Of a stretch of 64,000 bases of DNA, positions 8,591-18,046 are shown piece after piece. The first letter of the stretch is position 1. The number at the start of each line of letters is the position of its first letter. The notes below the pieces were generated by a model that saw nothing but the letters and a program-made list of their open reading frames with translations, searched no databases and was not told the DNA's origin. The position numbers and the translations under genes were made by a program. The stretch comes from Promethearchaeota archaeon (lineage in GTDB: Archaea; Asgardarchaeota; Lokiarchaeia; Sigyniarchaeales; SOKP01), in the NCBI GenBank assembly GCA_016840165.1, contig JAEOSU010000072.1, forward strand, positions 124,001 to 188,000. Reading direction: 5' to 3'.

Positions 8591-10144
8591 TTACCACCTG
8601 CCCTCTATTTTATCTTTAAGATACATACCCGCAGCAATCCGCCCTCCCAATATAGAAGTAGAAAATCCACCTCCAAAATTAGTCCACGCACCTACTTGAT
8701 ATAAACCGGGAATCGCTCCCCTACTTTTTAGTCTAAGTAATGGCCCATTAGTCACATCTTGAGTAGTCCCATAGATAGCTCCTTCAATGTTCTTAGAATA
8801 ACGATAATAAGTCAAGGGGGTTGCTGCAACCGCCACCTCTATGTAATCTCTTATCTCTGGACAAATAGTACTTTCTATTAAAGAAATCATACTATCCGCA
8901 ATCTCATCTTTTAATTTAAAATATTGATCGGGACTTACACTCTGCCAAAGTTTACCCATTTGAAGTGTAGTTAATACTAGTTGGGTAGTTCCAGGAGGAG
9001 ATATATCTTCATAGATGTGATTGTAACATGCTGCAACAATATATTTAGGTTGTTCTAACTTAAAGAAGGATTCAAAACATCGATTCATATCATAAGATTC
9101 ATTAACAAATGTCTCGTGAGCAGTTAATCCCAGTTTTTTATAAGATGCATTCAATCCAATATATACCGAAAAACCAGAGGGTCCTATTTGGGGAGCATAT
9201 ATAGCTTTTTTATAACTTTCTGGGACAACTTCTGGAGGTAACATTTTCATTGTCGTGCATATTGGATTTACGTTTGAGATCACAGCATTTGATAAGTATA
9301 TGTCCCCATTAAGTAATTCTACACCACAAGTTCTTCCATCTTTCACAAGTATTCTATTAACCAATGCATTATATCTTATTTCACCCCCTCGCTCTTCGAA
9401 AGCTTTTACAATGGCATTGGTAAGTGAATGTGAACGTCCTACAGGAAATGCCGCTCCCCAGTTTAAATAAAATATAAGCATAGCTACGAATGCATATGCA
9501 TTCATTCTGTCAGGAGGAAGTCCGATATACCCCCATAATTGAGACATTAATGAGATTAATTTCTTGTCTGAAAAGAATTTTTCATATAATTCTGCGAGCG
9601 TAAGTCCTGATACCCGTGGAAGCCAAGGATGTTCTTTAAGCACTTCTTGGGGTACAAATTTCCCCCCTTTAGAAGCAATATACTCAATTCCAGCTAACAC
9701 TGCCTTACACATATCCATAAATTCTTCTATCCCCTTCTCTTCCGCAGGAAATAACTCAATTAGTTTATTTTTATACTCTTCAAAACCAAGTGGCATTGTT
9801 TCGTCAAAACCATCCAAATAAACACTTCTATAAAACTCAGGTACTTGTTTAAAGGTCAATTTATCGGGCACAACACCTAGACGCTCAAGATATCGATATA
9901 AAGCCCCTTTATTGTCCTCTGTACCAATATCACTTAATTCATGAAGAGCGCCTTCAAATTCGAATCTACCACGCACAAAAGAAGTCGCAAAACCACCTGG
10001 AACATTGTGTTTTTCAAGTAATAATACTTTTTCTCCCTTTAACACCAATTGCGAAGCTGCTCCTAAACCTCCTAACCCAGCACCGATTACGATAACGGGA
10101 TATTTAGATATAACTCGACTTTCATCAAAATTAACATTAGCCAT
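8591..10144 (-). CDS. CrtI/RetSat-like FAD-dependent oxidoreductase
   Basis: The 517-aa flavoprotein belongs to the phytoene desaturase/carotenoid isomerase/retinol saturase group. The N-terminus has the dinucleotide fold VIVIGAGLGGLGAASQLVLK followed by LLEKHNVPGGFATSF. The C-terminus has the family FAD motif GLYQVGAWTNFGGGFSTSILGG. The length is typical. It is co-transcribed with the 2Fe-2S reductase downstream, in a neighbourhood of acyl-CoA rather than carotenoid genes. It may therefore saturate or desaturate an isoprenoid or acyl chain instead of making carotenoids. No carotenoid cleavage oxygenase is in the window, although a heliorhodopsin lies at 40.5 kb. Confidence 0.8.
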   Translation of the reverse strand: MANVNFDESRVISKYPVIVIGAGLGGLGAASQLVLKGEKVLLLEKHNVPGGFATSFVRGRFEFEGALHELSDIGTEDNKGALYRYLERLGVVPDKLTFKQVPEFYRSVYLDGFDETMPLGFEEYKNKLIELFPAEEKGIEEFMDMCKAVLAGIEYIASKGGKFVPQEVLKEHPWLPRVSGLTLAELYEKFFSDKKLISLMSQLWGYIGLPPDRMNAYAFVAMLIFYLNWGAAFPVGRSHSLTNAIVKAFEERGGEIRYNALVNRILVKDGRTCGVELLNGDIYLSNAVISNVNPICTTMKMLPPEVVPESYKKAIYAPQIGPSGFSVYIGLNASYKKLGLTAHETFVNESYDMNRCFESFFKLEQPKYIVAACYNHIYEDISPPGTTQLVLTTLQMGKLWQSVSPDQYFKLKDEIADSMISLIESTICPEIRDYIEVAVAATPLTYYRYSKNIEGAIYGTTQDVTNGPLLRLKSRGAIPGLYQVGAWTNFGGGFSTSILGGRIAAGMYLKDKIEGRW

Positions 10145-10235
10145 AAAGATATTTCTACCAGATAATTATTAAAGATATGGTTTTGTTAAGGAAGTATTAA
10201 ATTATACAATAAAGTTAGCAATAAAATAAATGGTT

Positions 10236-11057
10236 CTAACGCCCAATAAAATGAGGCTCATGTTTTTCTTTAAGAGCATTCATCGATTCCATAAAATCCT
10301 TTGAACGGAATGTTTTTCGTAATCCCTTATTCTCCAAATCCAAGGTTTGTTCAAGAATGGGGATAAAATATGCATGCATTGTCTTTTTCATTAATTTTAT
10401 AGATAAACTTGGTCCATTTGGTGGGATGAGTTTTAATGCTTGTTCTCTTGCATAGGGTATCAATTGTTCCTTTGGTAAAACTTTATTTACTAATCCTAAT
10501 TCATATGCTTTTTGAGCAGAGATTTCCTCACCGAAGAAACAGATCTCTTTTGCTTTTTGAAAGCCGATCAGAAAAGGTAAGATAAAATTTGCTCCAAATT
10601 CTGGGATGATAGCTCTTTTTCCAAAATAGAAGCCTAGCCAAGCATCCTCGGCCATATAAATTAAATCAGCCCCGGATAAGGGCATAGTAATGGCTCCACC
10701 TATAGCTAATCCATTTATTGCGACAATTACAGGTTTATAGAACGTCCAAAGTCTCATACATAATTTCTTTTGGGCTATGTCCATTAGATCAATTTCTGCT
10801 CTTACTTCCTTATGAACTTTTTTAAAGAAATCAGGTTCGAAAAACCCACCAGATGAGAAAGCATTCCCCTCAGGATTTCCTGTAATGATTAAAACTCGTG
10901 CTTTTTCATCATTTTCCATATCATTTATAGCAGTAAACATTTCTAAAAAAGTAAGGTATGATACGGCATTTCTCCTTTCAGCTTTGTTTAGAGTAATAGT
11001 ACATATTCCATTATCTTCCTTATCATACAGAATATCTTCAAAATCTTCTATATTCAT
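10236..11057 (-). CDS. Crotonase-family protein, probable enoyl-CoA isomerase type
   Basis: The 273-aa crotonase-fold protein has the oxyanion-hole motif LIITGNPEGNAFSSGG and the signature KPVIVAINGLAIGGA. The two hydratase glutamates are missing: Met125 sits at the first position (TMPLSGAD) and Ala149 at the second (FGKRAIIPE). A Glu in IIPEFGAN (Glu153) is at the place used by delta3,delta2-enoyl-CoA isomerases. Double-bond isomerisation is thus more likely than hydration. It is on the same strand as, and between, the acyl-CoA ligase and the CrtI-like gene. Confidence 0.8.
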   Translation of the reverse strand: MNIEDFEDILYDKEDNGICTITLNKAERRNAVSYLTFLEMFTAINDMENDEKARVLIITGNPEGNAFSSGGFFEPDFFKKVHKEVRAEIDLMDIAQKKLCMRLWTFYKPVIVAINGLAIGGAITMPLSGADLIYMAEDAWLGFYFGKRAIIPEFGANFILPFLIGFQKAKEICFFGEEISAQKAYELGLVNKVLPKEQLIPYAREQALKLIPPNGPSLSIKLMKKTMHAYFIPILEQTLDLENKGLRKTFRSKDFMESMNALKEKHEPHFIGR

Positions 11058-11142
11058 TTTTAAATCAAATTGTAACTTATATTTTTGAACTTCAAATTTA
11101 GATTAGTAAAATAAAAAAATTTAAAAAAAGATTACTAAAAGT

Positions 11143-12840
11143 CTATTCTTCTCTTAAAGCTTTCTTTTGAACTTTTCCAACTAATGTAAGAGGTAACTCT
11201 TCACGGAATTCCCATATTTTAGGAACTTCATATTTAGATAATTTTTCTTCAGCAAATTCCTGGATTCTCTTTTTCACTTCATCAGATTCTGAAACTCCTT
11301 CCTTTAGTTGCACAACTGCTTTAACAATTTCAGCTCCAGGTCTATCAGGATTAGGTACTCCGATAATTGCTAAGAGTTCTATATCCGGATGCTTAGTCAG
11401 TTGTTCCTCCACATGAACGCTATAGACTTTAAAACCACTTACAATTAACATATCCTTAGTTCGATCTACAATTTTTAAATAACCTTCTTCATCGAATACG
11501 CCCACATCACCAGAGTGAAAATAGCCTTCACTATCAAACGCTGCTTTAGACTCTTCAGGTTTATTATGATACCCCTTTGTTACTTGTGGGCCTCGAATTA
11601 AGATTTCACCGGGTTCCCCAACTCCTAATTCTTTACCAGTATCAACATCAACAATTTTTATTTCTGTATCGCTCAATGGTAATCCAACAGACCCAATTTT
11701 TTTAGTTCCTTTAGCAGGGTTAGCAGTTGCTAAAGGAGATGATTCAGTCATACCATAGACCTCTACAAACTTGTTTTGTGCATGGAAAAATTTTTCAAAT
11801 TCTCTTATAGCCTCCTCCGGAAATGGAGCGGCTCCGCTGACATAGAGAGTAATCTTATCTAAAACATCTACTGGAATATCTTTAGCTTTTGGATTATTCA
11901 TTATCATTAGGAATAATGTTGGGACATTTCCAAAACTCGAAGGTCTCTTATCAATTAATTCCTTAATGATATGATCCGTATCCCTTGGATTAGCAATTAA
12001 GGTCTGTGTTCCTTTTATGAAGGGTAGAAAAAGTCCTATTAAATATCCTGCGATATGGAAGAAAGGAAATGCTGATATTAACACTTCTTTTCCATGTTCC
12101 CTTCCAAGCCACGCATCAAATTGTGTAAGATTGGCGACTAAGTTTGCGTGGGTAATAATAGTACCCTTTGGACGCCCAGTTGTTCCACCAGTATACTGAA
12201 TTAAAGCACGATCTTCATTATTATTGATACTCACCTTTTTTATATCAATTTCAGTTTTGAGTGCTTCTAAGAAAGGAACTACTGTTCTTCCAGGATATGG
12301 TTTCATTTTTCCTTTTGGAATCTTTCCAATTAATTTACCCATAAATACCTTAAAACCGCCAAATCCCATGAATTCAGATATATTAGTGGGGATGATCAAT
12401 TTAAGATCAGGCAATTTATCTAATAGAGGGGTAAGCCGCTTCTCATAAATTATGTCCATTGTTACTATGGCTTTAGCTTTAGAATCCTCTAACTGGTACT
12501 GAATTTCTGGAGCACTCATTAGGGGAGAGCAACCTGAAATGGCTGCTCCGGCCATATATGTTCCATAGACGGCAAATAAATATTGAGGAGTATTGGGGAG
12601 ACAAATTGAAACAATATCACCTTTTTCAATTCCATTTTTTTGTAGGAATGTTGCAAACCTTTGAGAATATTCTAATACCTCTCTATAGGTAATAGCAGCA
12701 TCCATGAAATATATCCCTATCTTATCAGGGAATTCTTTCATATTATTTATTAAAATTGTTCCAAGATCATCAGAAGTGTAATTAAGCGTAGGTTTTACGT
12801 TAGGATCATACGATTTTAACCATAAATTTTTATCTACCAT
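11143..12840 (-). CDS. Long-chain-type acyl-CoA synthetase (AMP-forming)
   Basis: The 565-aa adenylate-forming ligase activates a carboxylic acid to its CoA thioester with ATP. The P-loop-like A3 motif YTGGTTGRPKG, the A5 motif YGMTESSP, the A7 region YFHSGDVGVFDEEGYL, the hinge DRTKDMLIVSGFKV and the C-terminal catalytic Lys in GKVQKKALREE are all present. The length is normal for the family. No signal peptide is seen, so it is cytosolic or membrane-associated. It sits upstream of the isomerase-type crotonase, on the same strand as the thiolase-fold/DUF35/SCP2 cluster. The acid substrate is unknown. Confidence 0.9.
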   Translation of the reverse strand: MVDKNLWLKSYDPNVKPTLNYTSDDLGTILINNMKEFPDKIGIYFMDAAITYREVLEYSQRFATFLQKNGIEKGDIVSICLPNTPQYLFAVYGTYMAGAAISGCSPLMSAPEIQYQLEDSKAKAIVTMDIIYEKRLTPLLDKLPDLKLIIPTNISEFMGFGGFKVFMGKLIGKIPKGKMKPYPGRTVVPFLEALKTEIDIKKVSINNNEDRALIQYTGGTTGRPKGTIITHANLVANLTQFDAWLGREHGKEVLISAFPFFHIAGYLIGLFLPFIKGTQTLIANPRDTDHIIKELIDKRPSSFGNVPTLFLMIMNNPKAKDIPVDVLDKITLYVSGAAPFPEEAIREFEKFFHAQNKFVEVYGMTESSPLATANPAKGTKKIGSVGLPLSDTEIKIVDVDTGKELGVGEPGEILIRGPQVTKGYHNKPEESKAAFDSEGYFHSGDVGVFDEEGYLKIVDRTKDMLIVSGFKVYSVHVEEQLTKHPDIELLAIIGVPNPDRPGAEIVKAVVQLKEGVSESDEVKKRIQEFAEEKLSKYEVPKIWEFREELPLTLVGKVQKKALREE

Positions 12841-13113
12841 TTAAATCATCATTTTTTAGTTTATAATTTAAAATTTCTTTTTAATTTATTATTTTGCTTT
12901 TATTGTTTTTATACATTGATATTTTGTATTTTTATATTCCCACATCTCAGGTGATGGTTTGGTTACAGTATCAGATCGTAAATCTACAACTCTCATAAAT
13001 ATCAATTAAGTTTTATATTAAGAATGTATAATTTATACACTACATTAAACTTTTCAAATTACAGTCTTAAGTAAATAAAGTTTAGAAAAAGAAAATAAAA
13101 ATAGGGATAATAA

Positions 13114-13485
13114 TTATTTAGATTTCAATGCCACAGTTATAGCTCTAGTTAATCTCACGACATCCATTACCTTTCCTCGCTCCACAGTAATTTGCTCTCG
13201 TGATATTGCGTGAGTAAAGTCACCTTTTCCATTACAAATTCTCACAATTGCCTCGGGATCACCTGTCATTACGATATCGGCATCTAGTTTTGTTCCATTT
13301 GATAATATCCCTTTTCGATCATTTATACTTAAATAAAATGGATCCTCATTACTTAGGTTAAATTGAAAGGACATTTTCCAATTAACATCCTTACCAGCTA
13401 CATTCGTGACAAATACGGCTTGTGCTTTCTCATTTTGATTAACTTTCGTGATAATATTCTCTAAATTCTCTTTGGCTGCACCCAT
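13114..13485 (-). CDS. SCP2-domain lipid-binding protein
   Basis: This 123-aa protein is a compact SCP2 domain. Features include the beta-strand region WKMSFQFNLSNEDPFYLSIN, the DADIVMTGDPEAIVRI motif and a C-terminal amphipathic helix. It starts 3 nt after the stop of the DUF35 gene, which in turn starts 2 nt after the thiolase-fold gene. The three form one operon: thiolase-fold, DUF35, SCP2. The third component suggests that the acyl substrate is hydrophobic and is carried by the SCP2 protein. The family assignment is by overall pattern. Confidence 0.75.
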   Translation of the reverse strand: MGAAKENLENIITKVNQNEKAQAVFVTNVAGKDVNWKMSFQFNLSNEDPFYLSINDRKGILSNGTKLDADIVMTGDPEAIVRICNGKGDFTHAISREQITVERGKVMDVVRLTRAITVALKSK

Positions 13486-13488
13486 TAT

Positions 13489-13983
13489 TTACTTCCCTCC
13501 CTCAAATTCAGGTTTTTTAATCCAATTTTCATATTCATCCTCAGGAACAAAAAAGAAATCCGTCATCTTACCTTCTCTTTCTTGTAAGAACACTGCTTTT
13601 ACTCGTCGTCCTTTTTTGACTTTGGATGGCACTAGATTATCTGAAAATATCCCTTGAAGGAATGAAGTTTCCGCACCATCAAGTTTAATAAAGCCTATTG
13701 CATAAGGAATTGCTTTAATAAAGGCAGAAGTAGTATACCATACTATTGTACTGACTTGTATCGTTCCAGTTTGCTTAAGTTCAATCCATTCTGCCGGAGA
13801 ATAACAATCAGAGCAATTAATACGAGGAGGCATCCAAGTCTTACCACATTTTGTACATTTCGTACCTAATAACTTTTTATTATTCATCACTTCTAAAAAA
13901 AATTTAGATTGACCCCCCATTGTATATTTGTAATTTATTTTTATTACATCTCTTATCTGATGTTCGTGAAATTCTTCATTCAT
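13489..13983 (-). CDS. DUF35 zinc-ribbon/OB-fold protein (third copy)
   Basis: The 164-aa DUF35 protein has a complete zinc ribbon, CTKCGKTWMPPRINCSDC, followed by OB-fold sequence (GTIQVSTIVWYTTSA, YAIGFIKLDGAETSF, VKAVFLQEREGK). It is encoded immediately downstream of the 417-aa thiolase-fold gene and upstream of an SCP2 gene, separated by 2-3 nt on both sides. By family precedent it forms a complex with the thiolase-fold protein and helps to present the acyl-CoA. Confidence 0.87.
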   Translation of the reverse strand: MNEEFHEHQIRDVIKINYKYTMGGQSKFFLEVMNNKKLLGTKCTKCGKTWMPPRINCSDCYSPAEWIELKQTGTIQVSTIVWYTTSAFIKAIPYAIGFIKLDGAETSFLQGIFSDNLVPSKVKKGRRVKAVFLQEREGKMTDFFFVPEDEYENWIKKPEFEGGK

Positions 13984-13985
13984 AA

Positions 13986-15239
13986 TTATAGCACTCCCTC
14001 CTCATTAGCCATTACAATAATAGCCGCATAAGCAGCTCCCGGACCGCCAATTGAATGGGAAATAGCTCGCCCTTTATTGATTGTCACTTGATGTTTTCCT
14101 GCCTCTCCTCGTAATTGGAGGGCAGCTTCACCAGTACTCATAATTCCTGTAGCACCCACAGCATGGCCACATCCAATTAAACCTCCCGATGGACAACAAG
14201 GTAATTCACCTTCAATCCAGGGTCCTTCTCCTGGTTTTTCAAATGAGTTTTCAATCCAAGGTCCTCCTTCTCCAAATGGTACAAAACCTAGCTCTTCATA
14301 CGAGATTACTTCTTGACCGCTGAAAGCATCATGTAGCTCGGCTAGATCTATTTGTTTTTTAATGTTATTATAGTCTAAGCCAGCCATTTTATATGCCACT
14401 TTTGCAGCATAAATATTAGAATATAAACGGCCCATGTCTTCTCTATTTCCTATGAAACAATCAGTATTAGCAGCTCCTACGCCAGTAATCCAAATTGGAT
14501 TTTCAACCCCTAATTCCTTTACCTTCTCTTTATTTGCTAAAATTAAGGCCGCAGATGCTTCTGAATACAAACAACAATCTAACATCTTGAAAGGGTAACA
14601 GATAATACGAGAATTCATAACATCTTCTACCGTTATCTTCATGGGAGATTGGGCTTTTGGATTAAGCATTGCATTTCCATGGTTTTTCACTCCTACGAAA
14701 GCCATCTGCTCTTCAGTAGGGTTTCCAAATTCTTCATAATGTGCGTTAACCATTGATACATACGAGGAGGCAGCCATCATTCCCATTGGATATTCATAAG
14801 TCATATCTGCAGAATAAGCAATGGCATTAAGCACTTCTGGGGTCGTTGTTCCTGTTTGTTCGTCATAACAATCATTACATTTTTCAAGTCCAATGCATAA
14901 ACATAAATCAGAAATTCCCGATGCCACCTCAGCATAAGCCATTCGGACAGTATAACCTCCAGTAGCTCCTCCTGTAGCCACTCTCGTTCCTGGTTTATTA
15001 TTCATTCCCAGATATGAATTGGTAAAAATATCTGGCATAAATTGACGCTCAAAAAGCTCATTATATATACCATACACCGTCGATTGAAGATCTTTATGAG
15101 TGATGTGGGCACCATTTTTATTTGCATCTTCTAAGGCTAATTTGGTCGCATCATAGGCAAGTTCAAAGTATGTTTTATCTAAATACCGTGCTCTAAAAGG
15201 TGTTATTCCAACACCAATTATCGCTACTTCTTTAGGCAT
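13986..15239 (-). CDS. Thiolase-superfamily protein without catalytic Cys, His residues kept
   Basis: The 417-aa SCP2-type thiolase-fold protein starts with PKEVAIIGVGITPFRARYLD. In the nucleophile loop TRVATGGATGG, which aligns without gaps to TRVEAACASGG, the Cys position is Gly91. Unlike the two homologs at 1.4-3.7 kb it keeps the LHDAF histidine and a GHAVGATG motif, so acid-base residues remain while the nucleophile is gone. This is the pattern expected of an aldolase-type or decarboxylating variant rather than a dead protein. Weakly against a simple thiolase is its conserved pairing with DUF35 and SCP2. It heads the minus-strand operon, facing a CoA ligase on the plus strand. Confidence 0.85.
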   Translation of the reverse strand: MPKEVAIIGVGITPFRARYLDKTYFELAYDATKLALEDANKNGAHITHKDLQSTVYGIYNELFERQFMPDIFTNSYLGMNNKPGTRVATGGATGGYTVRMAYAEVASGISDLCLCIGLEKCNDCYDEQTGTTTPEVLNAIAYSADMTYEYPMGMMAASSYVSMVNAHYEEFGNPTEEQMAFVGVKNHGNAMLNPKAQSPMKITVEDVMNSRIICYPFKMLDCCLYSEASAALILANKEKVKELGVENPIWITGVGAANTDCFIGNREDMGRLYSNIYAAKVAYKMAGLDYNNIKKQIDLAELHDAFSGQEVISYEELGFVPFGEGGPWIENSFEKPGEGPWIEGELPCCPSGGLIGCGHAVGATGIMSTGEAALQLRGEAGKHQVTINKGRAISHSIGGPGAAYAAIIVMANEEGVL

Positions 15240-15397
15240 AATTCTTTTTCACCATTTTAATTATTGTTAGTTATTTTTTTTTATATCTCATCTAATATTT
15301 GAAAATTAATTAAAATTCGTTAAAAGGATATTTATAAATATTTTTTTGATGAAATTCAGAAAATTTCTATAGAAAATAGGCAAAATTATATTCCATG

Positions 15398-15407
15398 CAT
15401 ATAAATA
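15398..15407 (+). promoter_or_regulatory. Candidate TATA box upstream of CoA ligase
   Basis: GCATATAAAT lies about 75 nt upstream of the ATG at 15482, in the 240-nt gap between divergent genes. It fits an archaeal TATA element for the plus-strand ligase. Confidence 0.35.
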
Positions 15408-15444
15408 AAAATCGAAAGCATAATACTTAAAAATTTAAAGAGTA

Positions 15445-15458
15445 AATTATGCATAATT
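15445..15458. promoter_or_regulatory. 14-bp perfect palindrome, candidate operator
   Basis: AATTATGCATAATT is a perfect palindrome between the candidate TATA box and the ATG of the ligase gene at 15482. Its position downstream of the promoter fits a repressor site. The base composition is A+T-rich, so a chance match is possible. Confidence 0.3.
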
Positions 15459-15481
15459 AAAATGATATATGAGGATATATA

Positions 15482-17164
15482 ATGTCTTGGGAAGAATTTG
15501 AAACGGTTCCTCATACAGTAAATGGTGTAATAGAGAAATGGGCTAAAGAAAAGCCAGATAAAGTTGCATTCATTTTTTATGACACGGAAAAAGAGTATAC
15601 GTTCAAGGATTTTCGTGATGCCATAACTGTGATGGCATTTAAGCTTTATAATCTGGGATTTAGAAAAGGAGACATAATTGCGACTTCCTTACCTTTTCTC
15701 TATGAGCATATAATTTTAGGTTATGCTTGTGCAAAATTAGGTGTAATGTGGAATCCTATGGATTTACGCTTAAAACCTCCAGAAATTATGAGAAACCTGA
15801 GTTTATTAAAAGAAAAGTGTAAAATGTATTGTCATTTAGGCAAGACGTCTGCTGCAAACTTTGGAATGATTGGTGCGGCTGTCATGAAAAATAATCCTTG
15901 GTTACAATATGTGGTCCAATTTAGTAGCCCAGATGACAGATATAGAAAAGGAATTATCCCTGCATTTCAGTTAATGCAAGAAGCTCAAAAAGAATTTAAA
16001 GAAGCGCAGACAAAACCGGAATCTATGAAAGAATTTATTGCAGAATGTGAAAAAGTAGGGGAGGATGATCCTATATTAATCATATTTACCACTGGATCAA
16101 CAGGGTATCCAAAACCTGCTATGTTAACAAATAAAGGTATCACCTGTCAGAATATGTGCTTAGCAAAGGGACTTGAATCTGAAGAGGATGATTTCATGCT
16201 GGTTAATTTACCACCTTCTCACGTTGGAGGAACAACTGAACAGTTTATGACACCTATATTTAAAGGTGGAGGTGTGGTTGTGCTACACATTTTTGATCCT
16301 GCTAAAAGTCTTGATGCAATTCAAAAATATAAGATTACTGTAATGGGGCAAATTCCAGCATTATTCGTAATGGAGTGGAGACTCCCTAATTTTGATGAAT
16401 ATGATCTTAGTTCTTTAAAATATGCAATTGCAGCAGGTCAACCAGTCGACAAACCTTTCTTGGAACGATTAACAACTATGGCTCCAAATTTGTTTACCGG
16501 GCTGGGATTAACCGAAACTTCAGGTTTTTGTTCTTATACACCTACAGATCTCACTTTAGATGAATTTACGGGTACTTTAGGTTATGATTTTCCAATTTAT
16601 CCGATGTCAATTAGAAAACCCATGAAAGAAGATGGAAGTGCCGGAGATGAATTACCAAAAGGAGAGATTGGAGAAATATGCTATAAAGGACCTCAAACCT
16701 TTTTAGGATATTTTGGAAATCAAGAGGCAACACGCAACACTTTATCAACAGATGGATATTTATACACGGGGGATATGGGTTATATTGACGAAAAAGGGCT
16801 TCATCTTGAGGGACGAAGAAAATTTCTGATAAAGCCAAAAGGCTATCAAGTATTTCCGCCAGAAGTTGAGGCTTATATCGCAGAATTATCACAAGTAGAG
16901 TTCGTGGGAGTGATTGGCGCTAAACATGAGGTATTTACTGAAGGAATCGTTGCATATATTAAGTTAAAGGAAGGTGAGACACTTACAGAACAAGAAGTAT
17001 TGGAACATTGTAAAGGGATGGCAGCCTATAAAAGACCTTCCATGGTTGTATTTGTAGACGAGTTTCCACTTAATCGTGTGGCAAAAACAGATTATGTAGC
17101 TTTAAAATCCAGAGCTGATGACGATATTCAAGCTGCAAGAGCACAAGGTGGTTGGGATAGTTAA
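15482..17164 (+). CDS. AMP-forming acyl-CoA ligase
   Basis: The 560-aa adenylate-forming ligase has the ATP motif IFTTGSTGYPKPAML, the A5 motif GLGLTETSG, and YLYTGDMGYIDEKGLH followed by GRRKFLIKPKGYQV. The C-terminal catalytic Lys is in NRVAKTDY. In the ATP motif a Pro-Ala pair follows the Lys where many members have Gly-Thr or Gly-Val; the catalytic Lys itself is kept. The ribosome site GAGG lies about 10 nt before the ATG. It is divergent from the thiolase-fold/DUF35/SCP2 operon, so it may make that operon's CoA substrate. It is clearly different from the ligase at 11.1 kb, so two acids may feed the pathway. Confidence 0.9.
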   Translation: MSWEEFETVPHTVNGVIEKWAKEKPDKVAFIFYDTEKEYTFKDFRDAITVMAFKLYNLGFRKGDIIATSLPFLYEHIILGYACAKLGVMWNPMDLRLKPPEIMRNLSLLKEKCKMYCHLGKTSAANFGMIGAAVMKNNPWLQYVVQFSSPDDRYRKGIIPAFQLMQEAQKEFKEAQTKPESMKEFIAECEKVGEDDPILIIFTTGSTGYPKPAMLTNKGITCQNMCLAKGLESEEDDFMLVNLPPSHVGGTTEQFMTPIFKGGGVVVLHIFDPAKSLDAIQKYKITVMGQIPALFVMEWRLPNFDEYDLSSLKYAIAAGQPVDKPFLERLTTMAPNLFTGLGLTETSGFCSYTPTDLTLDEFTGTLGYDFPIYPMSIRKPMKEDGSAGDELPKGEIGEICYKGPQTFLGYFGNQEATRNTLSTDGYLYTGDMGYIDEKGLHLEGRRKFLIKPKGYQVFPPEVEAYIAELSQVEFVGVIGAKHEVFTEGIVAYIKLKEGETLTEQEVLEHCKGMAAYKRPSMVVFVDEFPLNRVAKTDYVALKSRADDDIQAARAQGGWDS

Positions 17165-17222
17165 AAATCTTTCATTTAACTAATTTTTATTTATTTTATA
17201 TTTTTTTAATAGATGTTTATCA

Positions 17223-17816
17223 TTACAGTATACATTTTTTCAAAAGTAGAATACTCTCTTCTCTCGCTTTTAATAATGTTCTCTCTGTTATACCTTTCAT
17301 CTCTTCTGAGGGTAAAATTTTTTCTTTCAATACTTTTTTATACCACAGATATTCATCCTTTCTGCTAATAAATGGATCTACTTCCCGAGTTTCTATGAAA
17401 TTTTCAATTAAAGTCTTTTTACCATTGTTATTTCCTTCTGTGAGATCAAATCTATATTGTTTATAGACTAAAAAGCAGTGATCCATAGGAATGTAAGGTA
17501 TATTATACTTTTCCTGTATTTTCTGAGCACCAGTCGTAATTTCCTCCGTAAATTTGTATACTCCCACATTTTTTTGGAGTGGAATACCAAGTTCTCTGGC
17601 AAGACCCGCTATAATAGCATGTTTGGTGGTACAAGTTCCTATATTTTCTTTAAACAAAATCAAATCATCTTCATAGGTCGAATTATAACCATATTCTATT
17701 TCATGAATATATTTACACGCTTCCTTAAATGATTTAATACCCAGTTCTAAAAACTTCTTTGATATTTCTCCTTGAGATTTAATTTCTGCGTCTGGAAGAT
17801 TCTCGTATGAGTCCAT
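17223..17816 (-). CDS. Transglutaminase-like (papain-fold) protein
   Basis: The 197-aa protein has a possible Cys-His-Asp triad in the order used by transglutaminase-like enzymes: Cys62 in GTCTTKHAIIAGLARELG, His113 in MDHCFLVY and Asp124 in YRFDLTEG. The helix after the Cys is typical of the fold. Bacterial and archaeal members include proteases and amide-bond enzymes, but many are uncharacterised. There is no signal peptide, so it is probably cytosolic. It converges with the CoA ligase, with a T-rich gap between, and shows no clear functional link to neighbours. The fold is supported; activity and substrate are unknown. Confidence 0.6.
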   Translation of the reverse strand: MDSYENLPDAEIKSQGEISKKFLELGIKSFKEACKYIHEIEYGYNSTYEDDLILFKENIGTCTTKHAIIAGLARELGIPLQKNVGVYKFTEEITTGAQKIQEKYNIPYIPMDHCFLVYKQYRFDLTEGNNNGKKTLIENFIETREVDPFISRKDEYLWYKKVLKEKILPSEEMKGITERTLLKAREESILLLKKCIL

Positions 17817-18046
17817 AATTTCAAGAAGTAACTCATATCTTTTATTTTAATTCTATATAGAATATAAAAAAATCTGTCAAATCGATTAATTCGAATTATT
17901 TCTATGGATTGAATATAATAAGCAACGATATTTTGTGATTATTCAAAATTCCTTCACTAAGATGTCACAAAATAATAGGATTCTATGGATAATTTTTTTA
18001 AGTGCAAAAGTCTAATCATAACCATACTTATTGAAGTGAATATAAA

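Noticed and set aside
12841..13113. Hidden gene in the gap upstream of the CoA ligase
   Set aside because: No open frame longer than about 20 codons with protein-like composition is seen. The region is A+T-rich leader and terminator sequence.
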